Part shown: piece after piece, positions 1 through 8,950 of the stretch
Layout: the number at the start of each line of letters is the position of its first letter
Numbering within the stretch: position 1 is the first letter of the stretch
Assembly (NCBI GenBank): GCA_003148945.1
Contig: QGGY01000004.1
Span: 310,001 to 374,000 of the forward strand
Length of the DNA: 64,000 nt
From: Murimonas intestini
GTDB taxonomy: Bacteria; Bacillota; Clostridia; Lachnospirales; Lachnospiraceae
Reading direction: 5' to 3'
The notes under the pieces: model-generated
What the model saw: only the letters and a program-made list of their open reading frames with translations
The model's database searches: none
Told to the model about the DNA's origin: nothing
Made by a program: the position numbers and the translations under genes

Positions 1-438
1 CGTCAGCACCGCAATGAGAGCCAGATAAAGAACCGGCGAAAAAGATACCGCATACTGCTGACCGTCAACAGGCAGATTTGCAAAGGATAGAACCGTATAC
101 CCCATAAAAGCAGAACCTGCAGTCAGAAGAAAGACTGACGCTATATCCATCCACTTTCTGAAATATTTTATAGATGCTATTTTTAAGACCAGCAGAATCG
201 CAAAGCTTACAACAGCTATTTTTCCCGCATAATAAATTCTTGATGTGTCAAGAACATAGCTGACTGCTTTTAGAAGCCTGTCCGCATCATAACAGATATC
301 CGAGGGAACCCGGGCGGAAAAAATACTCATACTCACTGTATTTTCAGGTAATATCACACGCAAAGCTGGAAAAACACATAACAGTAACAGCACTGATGTT
401 AAAATGATATGCCAAACCCGCCTGGACACAGAAGTCAT
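1..438 (-). CDS. Integral membrane protein of unknown family, cut by the window edge
   Basis: The reading frame is open from an ATG at 438 to base 1 (146 codons, no stop), so the C-terminus lies outside the window. Its ATG overlaps the stop of the upstream permease gene in an ATGA junction, which points to translational coupling. The visible protein has a hydrophobic N-terminal segment at about residues 10-30, a polar loop, and further hydrophobic stretches at about 68-85, 97-117 and 132-146. It does not look like a MalG-type second permease, which would be the usual gene at this place: I see no EAA-loop-like segment. The function is unknown. The coupling suggests it belongs to the sugar uptake operon, perhaps as an accessory membrane component. 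Confidence 0.7.
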   Translation of the reverse strand, partial: MTSVSRRVWHIILTSVLLLLCVFPALRVILPENTVSMSIFSARVPSDICYDADRLLKAVSYVLDTSRIYYAGKIAVVSFAILLVLKIASIKYFRKWMDIASVFLLTAGSAFMGYTVLSFANLPVDGQQYAVSFSPVLYLALIAVLT

Positions 439-1400
439 CTTTTATTCCTCCTTTTATATGTAACTTCGTCATCTTTTTCACGAAGTATAAAATAAAGAAC
501 AACGCTGATCGCCGCCATTAAAATTGTCATCAGATAAGATTCAGCAGCAGCATTGCCATACAGCCCTGAGCCTGAAAATGCCTGATTGTAAACCAGCATG
601 GACATCGTCAAGGTTGAATTTCTCGGGCCTCCGCCGTTTATTATTCTCGGAATATCAAAAATCTGCAACCCTCCAATGGTACTGCAGATTATATTGTACA
701 GCAGAATCGGCTTGATCAACGGGATAACAATCCTGAAAAAGGACTGTCTGCCCGTACATCCGTCTATACGGGCGGATTCCAGCAGTTCCGGATTAATTCC
801 CAAAATTGCCCCTATAAACATGATCATCATAGGACCATAACCCACCCAGCACTGAACAAATGCAATAATTCCTCTGGTCAGATCCATGTTCTTCATAAAG
901 TTAACCGGCTCGCTGATGACAGACAGACTCTGCAATAGCGTATTAATGGGGCCTCTGGGGTATTCAAAAAATAAGCCAAACAGCATCCCTATACTGACCG
1001 GTGTTATAATACACGGGAGATAGATACTGAATTTAAAAAAAGACTGACCCCGCACTTTAAATGAAATAGTTGTAAACCAATATGCCAGCAAAAGAGAAAT
1101 AATGATCTGCGGAATAAAAAAGATTATAAACAGCAAAAATGTATTTCTCATAGCTGTCCAGAAAAACGGAAGCTTTAAAGTATCAATATAATTCCCAAAT
1201 CCTACATATGAAAAACCCTTGCTGAAATTTTTCAGGTCAGTAAAGCTGATTTGCAAAGAGTATAAAATGGGATACAAACTGAAAACAAGAAAAACTATAA
1301 TAAAGGGCAGAATAAAATACCATCCGTATTTATCATAATTTACTTTTTTCATCCTTCCTTTTTTTCGCGATGCAAATACATGAGTTCGTAAGCCGGACAT
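435..1400 (-). CDS. Sugar ABC transporter permease, MalF/UgpA type
   Basis: This is a binding-protein-dependent ABC permease (about 321 residues) of the carbohydrate uptake class 1 family. It has an N-terminal membrane segment after the Lys-Tyr-Gly-Trp-Tyr start region, several further membrane helices, and the EAA-type cytoplasmic loop around 'LESARIDGCTGRQSFFRI', which contacts the ATPase. I place the start at the ATG at 1400 because AGGAGG sits 6 bases upstream; the frame extends further back but without a ribosome site. It follows the substrate-binding protein gene by about 195 bases and is coupled to the next membrane protein gene. The ATPase is not in the window; many such systems share one encoded elsewhere. 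Substrate unknown. Confidence 0.9.
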   Translation of the reverse strand: MSGLRTHVFASRKKGRMKKVNYDKYGWYFILPFIIVFLVFSLYPILYSLQISFTDLKNFSKGFSYVGFGNYIDTLKLPFFWTAMRNTFLLFIIFFIPQIIISLLLAYWFTTISFKVRGQSFFKFSIYLPCIITPVSIGMLFGLFFEYPRGPINTLLQSLSVISEPVNFMKNMDLTRGIIAFVQCWVGYGPMMIMFIGAILGINPELLESARIDGCTGRQSFFRIVIPLIKPILLYNIICSTIGGLQIFDIPRIINGGGPRNSTLTMSMLVYNQAFSGSGLYGNAAAESYLMTILMAAISVVLYFILREKDDEVTYKRRNKR

Positions 1401-1595
1401 AAACATCCTCCTGTAACCATCTTCTTCGTTTATTGCTATCCTGTTTTCATTTTCCAAAATTTTCATATAAAGCTTCCCAAACCCGAATGGCCGGTCCATT
1501 CTCACTTATGAGAGAAAATATGTTTAAGCCTAAGTATTTTCCAGCCCGGGTATGGGAAACTCCTGTCTACAAATTTTTCTTACTTTTTTGTTACT

Positions 1596-2897
1596 TTAAT
1601 CCACCATGATGTCTGACCCGTAATACAGGCTCACTTCATCCTTGAAAGCATCTATTGCCTCATCTTTTTCTAATTCTCCCTGCATATAAGGTGTTAACGC
1701 AGCGTTCTGCAGGAATCCCTGAATGGTTCCATCATATTCAGACTGTATCTCCGGATTCACAGAAGCCGCAACTGCCGCAAACACCTCATAGTGGTTCTGT
1801 CCATTAAGAAATTCTGAAGAACATGTTTCTGAAACCTTTTGCTGCGCTGTAATGTTGCTCACAAAATCTCCCGTATCCTGCGCATATGCAACCTGAAATT
1901 CCTCGCTGATGATATAGCGCATGATTTTTGCTATATTTTCGCTCTTTGTATCATCTTTGCTGGTATTTAACAGCCAGGTTCCTCCCCACGTATAAGGTAC
2001 AGGAGGCTGTACAATCCCCCAGTCCCCGTAGGATGTGGTACCGTCTGCAGCCGTACAGTTTGGCTCAAGCTGATAGTTTAACCCCCATGTAGGCAGCAGG
2101 TAGCAAAGTGTCTTATCCTCTACCAGGGTCTGATACCAACCGGTTGACCAGTGGGCTGTCTCCTGTGTATAGCCATTGTCATAAAATTCTTTTGTCATAT
2201 TCATTAATTCATCAACTGCGTCATCAATCACCAGCTGGTCATCTACCACCCAGCTCTGTGCACGGCTCCCATTCAGAAAAGGATTTAAAAAGTCATCACA
2301 TGTTGCGATCATTTTCACTTCATTCCCCGATAACTCTTTTAATTTCTGTGCTGTTTCTGTAAAAGTATCCCAATCACATACAAGTTTCTGGAACTCCTCC
2401 GGAGTTTTTACTCCGAAGTATTTCTCGGCAATACTCCGGCGGTAAAAGAGCCCTCCCGGTGTTACCTGCCAGGAAACTCCCATCGGTTCGCCATTCTCAT
2501 CACGCATAAAATCAATTACCGCAGGTGTCAGAACACTCAGTTCCTCCTCATCAATACCAATATTATAAAGGCTCGTTGTTGCATTCACTGTGCTTATGTA
2601 ACGCTTACCATAAGAAACCTCCGCCGAGATAATATCCGGATGTTCGGCTGAATCGGAAGCCAGTACAGCGTCCAGCTTCTGCATATAGTCATTACCGGAA
2701 TACAACTGGATCTCATAAGGTACATCCGGATATTCTTTTGCAAAATAATTATCCATAATGTCCTTTACATCCGTTGTTGCAGCCCAGATAATAATTTTTT
2801 CGCCGGAATCTGCAGATCCTTCAGAAGCTTCTGCCACTGTTGGAATTACTGCGGTTGAAAGGGCCAGCGCAACACATAACAATTTTTTCATGTTCAT
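1596..2897 (-). CDS. Extracellular sugar-binding protein of an ABC transporter
   Basis: 433 residues, family 1 extracellular solute-binding protein (MalE-like). It opens with a Lys-containing N-terminus and a hydrophobic stretch ending near Ala-Glu-Ala-Ser-Glu, which resembles a signal peptidase I site. A canonical lipobox (Leu-x-x-Cys) is not apparent: the only early Cys, at residue 8, lies inside the hydrophobic core. That is unusual for a Gram-positive ABC binding protein, which normally is a lipoprotein. The ribosome site GGAGG is 7 bases before the ATG. It is the first gene of a minus-strand operon with the permease, transcribed away from the LacI-type regulator, and is probably controlled by the operator at 3048-3059. 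The ligand cannot be told from sequence. Confidence 0.9.
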   Translation of the reverse strand: MNMKKLLCVALALSTAVIPTVAEASEGSADSGEKIIIWAATTDVKDIMDNYFAKEYPDVPYEIQLYSGNDYMQKLDAVLASDSAEHPDIISAEVSYGKRYISTVNATTSLYNIGIDEEELSVLTPAVIDFMRDENGEPMGVSWQVTPGGLFYRRSIAEKYFGVKTPEEFQKLVCDWDTFTETAQKLKELSGNEVKMIATCDDFLNPFLNGSRAQSWVVDDQLVIDDAVDELMNMTKEFYDNGYTQETAHWSTGWYQTLVEDKTLCYLLPTWGLNYQLEPNCTAADGTTSYGDWGIVQPPVPYTWGGTWLLNTSKDDTKSENIAKIMRYIISEEFQVAYAQDTGDFVSNITAQQKVSETCSSEFLNGQNHYEVFAAVAASVNPEIQSEYDGTIQGFLQNAALTPYMQGELEKDEAIDAFKDEVSLYYGSDIMVD

Positions 2898-3047
2898 TAC
2901 AGTTCCTCCCTGTTTTTAATTTATTTGTAACTGTTTACTATCTTTACAGCTACATGTATTTTTCGTGTTTTATATTTATTTCATCTCTTCTCTCGTTTCG
3001 TTCGGCCGCAACTTACGATAAAGAAGCAAAATAAATCCAGTTTGTGT

Positions 3048-3059
3048 GCAAACGTTTGC
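3048..3059. promoter_or_regulatory. LacI-family operator, copy 1
   Basis: Perfect 12-bp palindrome GCAAACGTTTGC with the central CG typical of LacI-family operators. An identical copy lies 103 bp away at 3151-3162, and both carry the same left flank (TGTGT). This copy lies on the ABC-operon side of the promoter region. Binding by the adjacent LacI-type protein is inferred. Confidence 0.8.
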
Positions 3060-3102
3060 GCGATCAGGTAAAAAATTTTGGGTCTGTACCCAATTCCATA
3101 TA

Positions 3103-3131
3103 TTGACAATGTTATATAATCACTATATAAT
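3103..3131 (+). promoter_or_regulatory. Sigma-A promoter of the LacI-type gene
   Basis: TTGACA at 3103-3108 and TATAAT at 3126-3131 with a 17-base spacer, a consensus promoter pointing at the regulator gene at 3390. The operator at 3151-3162 lies about where transcription would have just begun, which suggests autoregulation. Confidence 0.8.
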
Positions 3132-3150
3132 ACATATATCAATCGTGTGT

Positions 3151-3162
3151 GCAAACGTTTGC
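3151..3162. promoter_or_regulatory. LacI-family operator, copy 2
   Basis: Second perfect GCAAACGTTTGC palindrome, just downstream of the -10 box of the regulator promoter. Together with copy 1 it brackets the divergent promoter region, an arrangement that would permit DNA looping by a LacI-type dimer of dimers. Confidence 0.8.
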
Positions 3163-3389
3163 TTTTTCTTCATTATATATTTAACTATAAAATCTGTCAA
3201 CTGGATATTGTAACATTGTTTCTATTTATCAAAAATCACTGCTCTGTTTTAGCTAAAGTGCACAATTTTCCTGTTGGTATTTTATTATCATTTTGTAACT
3301 GTCCAGTTTCGCTGTATATGGCGGAACTGGGGGCGCTGTCCGTCTGAATCCAGGCCGGACAGCACATTAAAATCGTCAGTCAGAAAGGT

Positions 3390-4355
3390 GTGTTCATTAT
3401 AGTCACTCTAAAAGATATTGCTCAAGCGTGTAACGTATCCATCTCTACCGTTTCGCGGGCATTCGATAAAACAAGCAGGATCAGCCAGCCTGTCCGCCAG
3501 CGTATTTTAGCATGTGCAGCAGATATGGGATATACCCCCAATCTGATTGCACGCAGCTTAAAAAATAATCATTCTATGACTGTGGCAATCATTGTCCCGT
3601 CTATTGAGAATCATTTTTATATAGATGTTCTGCAGTATCTGGAAATTAAACTGCATCAATATGGATATCGTCTTTTAGTTACTTTTGTGCAGGAGGGTAT
3701 TACCACAGAGCGGGATTGTCTCGAAGTAGCCGCATCTGCCCAGGCAGATGCTCTCATTTTCTTCCCTGAAGACTGCCAGAACCTGTCTTATATAGAAAAA
3801 TCACTAAACCAGTTCAGTATCATCCAGCTTTTTCAGTCTCCCTATATGCAGATAGACAGTATCACCATCGATGATGCAGGCGGAACAGAGATCGGCACAA
3901 ATTATTTACTGGACAAAGGACATCGGCGGATTCTATACGTTGGTGACAATCAAAGGATCTCCGGACTATGGAAGGCAATCGATTCGGCAAATGTTGTGCA
4001 CGACAGTATACGGACTCTCACCAGTTCCGTAACTGTGAATGAGTTATGTGATATAATACAGGATTTTCATCCAACCGCTGTTTTCTCCATCGCCACTGCC
4101 AGCGAGACTGTCTGGCTGGCTATCAGGCAGCTTGGACTTTCTATCCCTGATGATATCAGTATTATTACTTACGATAACAGCAAGTGGGTCAGTCTGGTCG
4201 GGCTGACTGCAATCGCACATGATTTGGAAAAAATTACTTCTCTCCTTGTGGCACAGCTGCTGCTGCGACTGAAAGGGGATACCTCCACGCCACCTCAGCA
4301 TATAGTAATAAGCCCCTTCCTGATCGAAAGGAGCTCCGTATTAAAAATTAATTAA
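3390..4355 (+). CDS. LacI-family transcriptional regulator
   Basis: About 321 residues. The N-terminal HTH follows the family pattern: 'TLKDIAQACNVSISTVSRAF', then the hinge segment with 'YTPNLIARSLKN'. The rest is a periplasmic-binding-protein-like effector domain, including 'ILYVGDN' and 'SIITYDNS'. The start is uncertain: GTG at 3390 has AGAAAGG almost on top of it, while a rare ATT or ATA codon a few bases later would have better spacing. It is divergent from the sugar ABC operon and flanked by two matching operators, so it most likely represses that operon and itself until an imported sugar binds. Confidence 0.9.
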   Translation: MFIIVTLKDIAQACNVSISTVSRAFDKTSRISQPVRQRILACAADMGYTPNLIARSLKNNHSMTVAIIVPSIENHFYIDVLQYLEIKLHQYGYRLLVTFVQEGITTERDCLEVAASAQADALIFFPEDCQNLSYIEKSLNQFSIIQLFQSPYMQIDSITIDDAGGTEIGTNYLLDKGHRRILYVGDNQRISGLWKAIDSANVVHDSIRTLTSSVTVNELCDIIQDFHPTAVFSIATASETVWLAIRQLGLSIPDDISIITYDNSKWVSLVGLTAIAHDLEKITSLLVAQLLLRLKGDTSTPPQHIVISPFLIERSSVLKIN

Positions 4356-4394
4356 ACTTTATATTTCCTCCGCCCCAAAGTACCAGCATTTTTT

Positions 4395-4445
4395 AAAGGA
4401 AGGGACTGCCCCGCACACAATATGCAGAGCAGTCCCTTCCTTTTT
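4395..4445. terminator. Bidirectional intrinsic terminator
   Basis: Inverted repeat AAAGGAAGGGACTGC (4395-4409) with GCAGTCCCTTCCTTT (4429-4443), followed by a T run. It lies between the convergent LacI-type gene and the GH18 gene and can serve both. Confidence 0.85.
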
Positions 4446-4501
4446 GGAGATAATATTGACTATTTAATCTGTAATCCGCCGTATTCCCCGGCAGAATTAT
4501 T

Positions 4502-6187
4502 TTAGCTGGCGTACTTCAACAGGATATCCCACACGTCTGAACGCTCAAATCCCAGCTTCCAGGCCGCGATTCCTCCTAAGTTAAATTCCTTTACAAGCTT
4601 TGCCTTTTCTTCAATGGACTTCTCATTTTCCAGCCAGATCTTGCATGTATTGCCGTCTGCATCCTGATACTCACCGTAATCCTGTGAGGTATCTGTGCTC
4701 CAGTTTGCTTCTGCAGCATTGTCTGCAAGTGCCTGGTCTGCAGTATCCATGCCGACTGCCTGGCTGCTGACCTCGCCCTCCGGTGTTATAGTCCAGATCC
4801 TTGTGTAGAACGGAACAGCATTGATGGTCTTTTCTGACGGCACATCCTTTAATGCCGCCTCCACGCCTGCACGTACAAATGGCAGGGATGCTACTGAGCC
4901 CGGGTCACTGCCGTTGTAGTGTTCATCATATCCCATAATGATCACATAGTCCACAATAGTCCCCAGCTCTTTCATGCTGTAGAAATTATTGTACGGCTGC
5001 GGAACAGGCACATCCACTGAAAGAACAAGTCCATTCTTGCGGCATTTGACAGATAACTCTCTGATAAACTGGATATATCCCTCTTCCGAATCTTCTGTCA
5101 GAGCTTCAAAATCCACATTAATGCCGTCCAGATTATACTGGATGGCCGATGCGATCAGCTGGTTTGACAGTTTCTCACGTGATGCCGTGGAGCCCAGCAC
5201 TGTCGCTGTACTTACTTCTTCATTGAAATTATCCACCAGCGCCCATACCTCAAGATTCTGGGCATGCGCTGTGTCAACATAGCTGCTGTTTACAAATGAT
5301 GCCACGTCCCCATCGTTGCTGGCAATGGAGAACCATGTTGGTGATATTGTATTCAGGCCTTTTGTATCCTGCAGATCATAGAGCAGATTGTAATTGGATT
5401 CATCATTTGTGATCTGATGCCATACCATATTTATCTTATAGTCCTTCTTTGCACTTGTATAGACAGGCTCCTCAAATGCTCTGCTGGTGGTCTCAGTCCT
5501 GGCCTCACCCAGTTTCTTATTCCTGACATAACCTATGTACCCGTCAGAGGTCAGTACCTTTGTCCAGTCCTCCATAGTTTCCAGAACAGTGACCGTATCG
5601 CCCTTTGCCACTGAAGTCAGGATAGGACTCTTGATGCCGCCCTGGTAACGCACGCTGTCTGCTTTTTTCATATCCGCCCTGGTCACATCTCCCCACTGGT
5701 ACGTAATGAGCACATGATTCGGGTCAGGTATCAGCTCATACTCCATATTAGTATATTTCTGCACAAAATCAGCCGCGATATAGACATCCGTGCCGCTGAC
5801 CTTTATAATCTCATATGTCTCGGTGTTTGAATTTCCTGAGACTGTGTAATTCTTGCCTCCCGCCGGGATATTGATGATATCCGTAGGCGTTGTATAAACC
5901 ATAAGATTAGCCCCTGAATCCCAATAAAAACGCCGGTTCAGATAATTCTTCACCACATTATATCCTAAGTAAACGACTCCGTCTTTTATAAGACCTTTAT
6001 CTTCAACCAACTGGTTCTGTAAAATGAGCGCTGCCTGCTCATCTGACGCAACTCCGAAGTAATCGTTAGGCGCCATCTTCTCGTCTGTTGGCGTATACTT
6101 TTCAACAATACTTGTAATAATACCAATTGCTGCCACAATCACGATCAATATGACTGCCGCTAATATTGGTACCAGTTTTTTCTTCAT
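4502..6187 (-). CDS. Membrane-anchored GH18 family protein with SH3 domain
   Basis: 561 residues from an ATG at 6187, which has GGAGG 8 bases upstream; a GTG three codons earlier overlaps that ribosome site and is rejected. One N-terminal membrane segment (residues 5-26) anchors it outside the cell. Residues 45-165 resemble the copper-amine-oxidase-N-like stalk found in clostridial wall proteins, 175-225 an SH3b domain, and 245-560 a GH18 barrel. The catalytic signature DGINVDFE is intact, with the acid Glu at about residue 361. Such proteins act on N-acetylglucosamine-containing glycans such as peptidoglycan. It stands alone between a terminator and a TATAAT-bearing upstream region. The exact substrate is unknown. 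Confidence 0.85.
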   Translation of the reverse strand: MKKKLVPILAAVILIVIVAAIGIITSIVEKYTPTDEKMAPNDYFGVASDEQAALILQNQLVEDKGLIKDGVVYLGYNVVKNYLNRRFYWDSGANLMVYTTPTDIINIPAGGKNYTVSGNSNTETYEIIKVSGTDVYIAADFVQKYTNMEYELIPDPNHVLITYQWGDVTRADMKKADSVRYQGGIKSPILTSVAKGDTVTVLETMEDWTKVLTSDGYIGYVRNKKLGEARTETTSRAFEEPVYTSAKKDYKINMVWHQITNDESNYNLLYDLQDTKGLNTISPTWFSIASNDGDVASFVNSSYVDTAHAQNLEVWALVDNFNEEVSTATVLGSTASREKLSNQLIASAIQYNLDGINVDFEALTEDSEEGYIQFIRELSVKCRKNGLVLSVDVPVPQPYNNFYSMKELGTIVDYVIIMGYDEHYNGSDPGSVASLPFVRAGVEAALKDVPSEKTINAVPFYTRIWTITPEGEVSSQAVGMDTADQALADNAAEANWSTDTSQDYGEYQDADGNTCKIWLENEKSIEEKAKLVKEFNLGGIAAWKLGFERSDVWDILLKYAS

Positions 6188-6328
6188 CCACTGCACCTCC
6201 GCCTGTTATAATTATTTAAACTCCCGCTGTTTTAGCCCTTTTAGGGGCGTCTACTTTTCGATTATAACATATTTTTATGGTTCGTCATACATAATTCGAC
6301 ATCTTTAGAAAAATCTAAGAATTAACAT

Positions 6329-6355
6329 GTTACTGGTCACGGAGTGAACAGTGAC
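6329..6355. repeat. Family A palindromic repeat, solo hairpin
   Basis: 27-bp imperfect palindrome with 12-base arms around a 3-base loop (GTTACTGGTCAC, GGA, GTGAACAGTGAC). Related copies lie at 8809, 15493, 35073, 37523 and 46120. This one is about 47 bases after the stop of the small gene at 6402. Confidence 0.75.
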
Positions 6356-6401
6356 ATTAATACATGGATGCATAAGGGGAACGGCGTCCACAGGTATTAT
6401 T

Positions 6402-6692
6402 CTAAACATTCTTGATCATATCGAATCCTATGCCTTTAATACCATCTTCTTCATCCCTGATATAATCCCGCATATACCTGTCTTCTTCTCCGATAGTACA
6501 GGCCTTTGCGATTTCTCTGGGTGTGCTGGGCATACCATTGAGCCAAAGGGCTATTCCGGCTTTTTCATATTCCTGCAGCTCCCGGTACAAATTTTCCCTT
6601 CTCGTCTTTTTCTTCTTGATCGTTCTCCCCCCTTCCTGTCCATACGCGGCGTTATTCCCTGTGGTGCTGTGACTTTGCGGTGCAGTGTCCAT
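6402..6692 (-). CDS. Small hypothetical protein, 96 residues
   Basis: I do not recognise a named family. The N-terminal third is low-complexity and basic (a Lys/Arg run near residues 25-32). The C-terminal two thirds look well folded, acidic and helical, with 'REIAKACTIGEEDRYMRDYI' and a terminal Gly-Phe-Asp-Met-Ile segment. Possible ribosome site GAAGG 6 bases before the ATG at 6692. Codon use and composition are plausible for a real gene, and no better frame overlaps it. A later internal start is possible because the first 25 residues look unlike a conserved protein. Confidence 0.5.
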   Translation of the reverse strand: MDTAPQSHSTTGNNAAYGQEGGRTIKKKKTRRENLYRELQEYEKAGIALWLNGMPSTPREIAKACTIGEEDRYMRDYIRDEEDGIKGIGFDMIKNV

Positions 6693-7072
6693 TATGGACC
6701 TTCGTGATATATTTAAGTGCGCGTATGGTTTATCCAGCTCCGGTTCATCCCCTCCGCTGTCAGAGAAGCCAGAAAAACATAATACAAAACAGTATGCCTG
6801 TATAATCTGACGCTGGAGTTCTTATAAAAATAACAGGTGGAAATAGTGCAATGAATATTGCTCGATTTTTTGAATTGGTGCGATGAAATTCGCTATAGAT
6901 ATTATTTCTTTGTTTTTCTGTCTTCTCTTATCATTTATTATATATAATATGTTGTTAAAAAGCAAGCTCTTTTTTCATTTTTTATTCTAAAACAGGCTGC
7001 CACAAAACAAACTTCGTTTTGCAGCAGCCCTCACCTTAACGGCCGCTTCCCCATAACAGGAAACTTGGGTTC
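6693..7072. other. Intergenic stretch without a recognisable gene
   Basis: 380 bases, becoming AT-rich from about 6830. I see no RNA gene and no convincing promoter. A very short frame (ATG at 6851, 11 codons) has an AGGTGG upstream but nothing supports it. The right end carries the terminator at 6995-7029. Confidence 0.5.
6995..7029 (-). terminator. Hairpin after the CmpB-like gene
   Basis: GGCTGC and ACAAAAC pair with GTTTTG and GCAGCC around a short loop. It starts about 45 bases after the stop of the gene at 7073; the trailing T run on the minus strand is weak. Confidence 0.55.
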
Positions 7073-7756
7073 CTAATTTTTCAGCCTCTTCTCCACCGCC
7101 ATCTGCCCTTCAGGCGTTTTCTCCCAGTCAGCATCTGTAATCCCGGCGCCCACATGTGGGTTGACATTTGTATATGCCAGATCCCCCATAAAAGAGCCTA
7201 TGAGCAGGACACAGATGATTAATTTTATGTATGCCGGTATCTTTGTATAATATCTGGCCAGAAACGGAGCTGCAAAATAAATAACTGCACAGCCTCCCAG
7301 ACCAAACATGACCGATCCTTCCAGACAGATACGCCCATTAATATTCAGGGGATAATTGCTGTAGTCCCAGAATCTCACACCATTCGTATATTCAATTAGC
7401 CAGCTTGTAAAATACTCAATAACAGACGCCCCGATAGTAACAAGGAAAAATGTCAGTACAGGCTTGTCGAAAAATTTCCTAAAGAAAATAAGAGCAATCA
7501 CGCCTCCCACTCCATATATGGGAAGCCAGGGTCCCCACAGAGTTCCCCTATTCACAAACTCACCATACTGTACAATATGCAGCCCAACTTCCCACACCCA
7601 GCCGAAAATAGCAAATGTGAAGAAGAATAATATCAGCGTACTGACTTTATATTTCTGTTTATAATCCAGCCGGGCGGTCTGTTCCAGCTTTTCTTTTACA
7701 AATTTCTTTTCCTTTTCAAGCTGTTCAGCCACCCACTTCTCCGTCTTTTCTGTCAT
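7073..7756 (-). CDS. CmpB-type putative ABC transporter membrane protein
   Basis: About 227 residues, matching the 'putative ABC transporter type IV' (CmpB, PF06541) pattern: 'FGWVWEVGLHIVQYGEFVNR', 'GPWLPIYGVGGV', then 'FWDYSNYPLNINGRICLEGS'. It has five or so membrane segments after a charged N-terminal helix of about 45 residues. The start is the ATG at 7756, which overlaps the stop of the upstream DUF975 gene (ATGA) and has AGAAGG 8 bases before it; the frame runs further upstream inside that gene but without a start signal. The family's function is not established. A second paralogue lies at 9045 on the other strand. Confidence 0.85.
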   Translation of the reverse strand: MTEKTEKWVAEQLEKEKKFVKEKLEQTARLDYKQKYKVSTLILFFFTFAIFGWVWEVGLHIVQYGEFVNRGTLWGPWLPIYGVGGVIALIFFRKFFDKPVLTFFLVTIGASVIEYFTSWLIEYTNGVRFWDYSNYPLNINGRICLEGSVMFGLGGCAVIYFAAPFLARYYTKIPAYIKLIICVLLIGSFMGDLAYTNVNPHVGAGITDADWEKTPEGQMAVEKRLKN

Positions 7757-8670
7757 TCGTATACCTTCTCTTTCCCACCTGCCGCTTCCTTTAATCCCAG
7801 ATACATCTGAGTCTCCGCAGCAGACATATACGGAACTGCGTAGAAAATGCCGGCAAGCCCCAACGTTGCCACTTCTAACAGCTCCCAGCCTATAAACGAC
7901 AGATCCATCAAAAACAACTGCCATTTATATCCTCTCATCATCTCCTTCGACAACCTGAATATCTCTTTTCTGTCCAATTCCGGATACTCTGCAGCCAAAA
8001 ACGGGATCGGACGATATTCATAAAATTTAATGATACCCCCAATAATTGTCAGGCTCCACAGCCCCACGAAAAGATCCCTGAAAAACATGATCTTTACAGT
8101 ATTCCAGTATCTGCCCCCCATAAAACTGTAAAATATCCGTCTGATACCTGGCTTTGATTCTTCATCAGTGATCCTGCTGCTCTCCAGAAAAAACTCACGC
8201 TTTCCCACAATAAGGGGATTTGCTGCCAGGAAGCTGTATGCCAGGCTCAGCAGCGCAGCCAGTACAAATATCATGCCTGTGGCTGCCCTGTGTTCAATAA
8301 CAAATTCACGTAACGCACGGAGCACCTGAAAGATATACGACCTGTCTTCCGTCCTGGAATCAAAAATACTTGTCCTTATGTCATTAAATTCTTTCATTAA
8401 GCCTGTCTGTCCGCCCTGTTCCTCTTCTTTATTCAGGATCTTCCGGACAATATCTTCAGCAACCTCATAATTCGACAGCTTCTTCGACTGCACGACTACC
8501 AGATCTTCTGCGGTGGTAATATTTGAATCATACTGGTGGATAGATGCTGTAGACGAGGTGTACTCACATCCAAAAAAAGCCAAAATAAAGCAGACTGCCA
8601 CCATGGGCCAGTAATTTCCCCTGACAGCCTTTCTTGCCCTTCTCTTATATTCCTTCCTGTTCCATACCAT
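7753..8670 (-). CDS. DUF975 family membrane protein
   Basis: 305 residues. The ending 'MMRGYKWQLFLMDLSFIGWE' followed by a Gly-Leu-Ala-Gly-Ile membrane segment and 'VPYMSAAETQMYL' is typical of DUF975 proteins. It has an N-terminal membrane anchor after a basic stretch, an extracytoplasmic loop of about 80 charged residues, then four to five membrane helices. It is translationally coupled to the CmpB-like gene. Function unknown. Ribosome site GAGGT about 6 bases before the ATG. Confidence 0.8.
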   Translation of the reverse strand: MVWNRKEYKRRARKAVRGNYWPMVAVCFILAFFGCEYTSSTASIHQYDSNITTAEDLVVVQSKKLSNYEVAEDIVRKILNKEEEQGGQTGLMKEFNDIRTSIFDSRTEDRSYIFQVLRALREFVIEHRAATGMIFVLAALLSLAYSFLAANPLIVGKREFFLESSRITDEESKPGIRRIFYSFMGGRYWNTVKIMFFRDLFVGLWSLTIIGGIIKFYEYRPIPFLAAEYPELDRKEIFRLSKEMMRGYKWQLFLMDLSFIGWELLEVATLGLAGIFYAVPYMSAAETQMYLGLKEAAGGKEKVYE

Positions 8671-8809
8671 TCTTCTACCTCACTAAAGGCTGACAAGCAT
8701 ATAATGCCGCCTGATATTAACTTTACTATATTAAGTACGATTATAAACAATACATGACAGGCTGTCAACGCATAACTGTCCTGTATGTCCGCACCTCTCT
8801 GTTACAATG

Positions 8810-8950
8810 TTACTGTTCACTCCGTGACCAGTAACACGCTCCGCGATGCACAGAAACGGCAAAATTCGCCGTTTCGCGCTGCAGCCCTCGGGATTTTCGT
8901 GCAAAATACGCACGAAAACACCTCGCGGGACGGTGACGTGTGAACAGTAA
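8810..8950. repeat. Family A repeat, full-length 141-bp copy
   Basis: Bounded by a perfect 11-bp terminal inverted repeat, TTACTGTTCAC (8810-8820) and GTGAACAGTAA (8940-8950). Inside are three more stem-loops: the 27-bp hairpin at 8809-8835, GAAACGGC/GCCGTTTC, and TTTTCGTGC/GCACGAAAA. The last 45 bases (8907-8951) recur almost unchanged at 37523-37567, and the left hairpin recurs alone elsewhere. It has no coding capacity, so it looks like a miniature non-autonomous or REP-like element. Confidence 0.8.
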
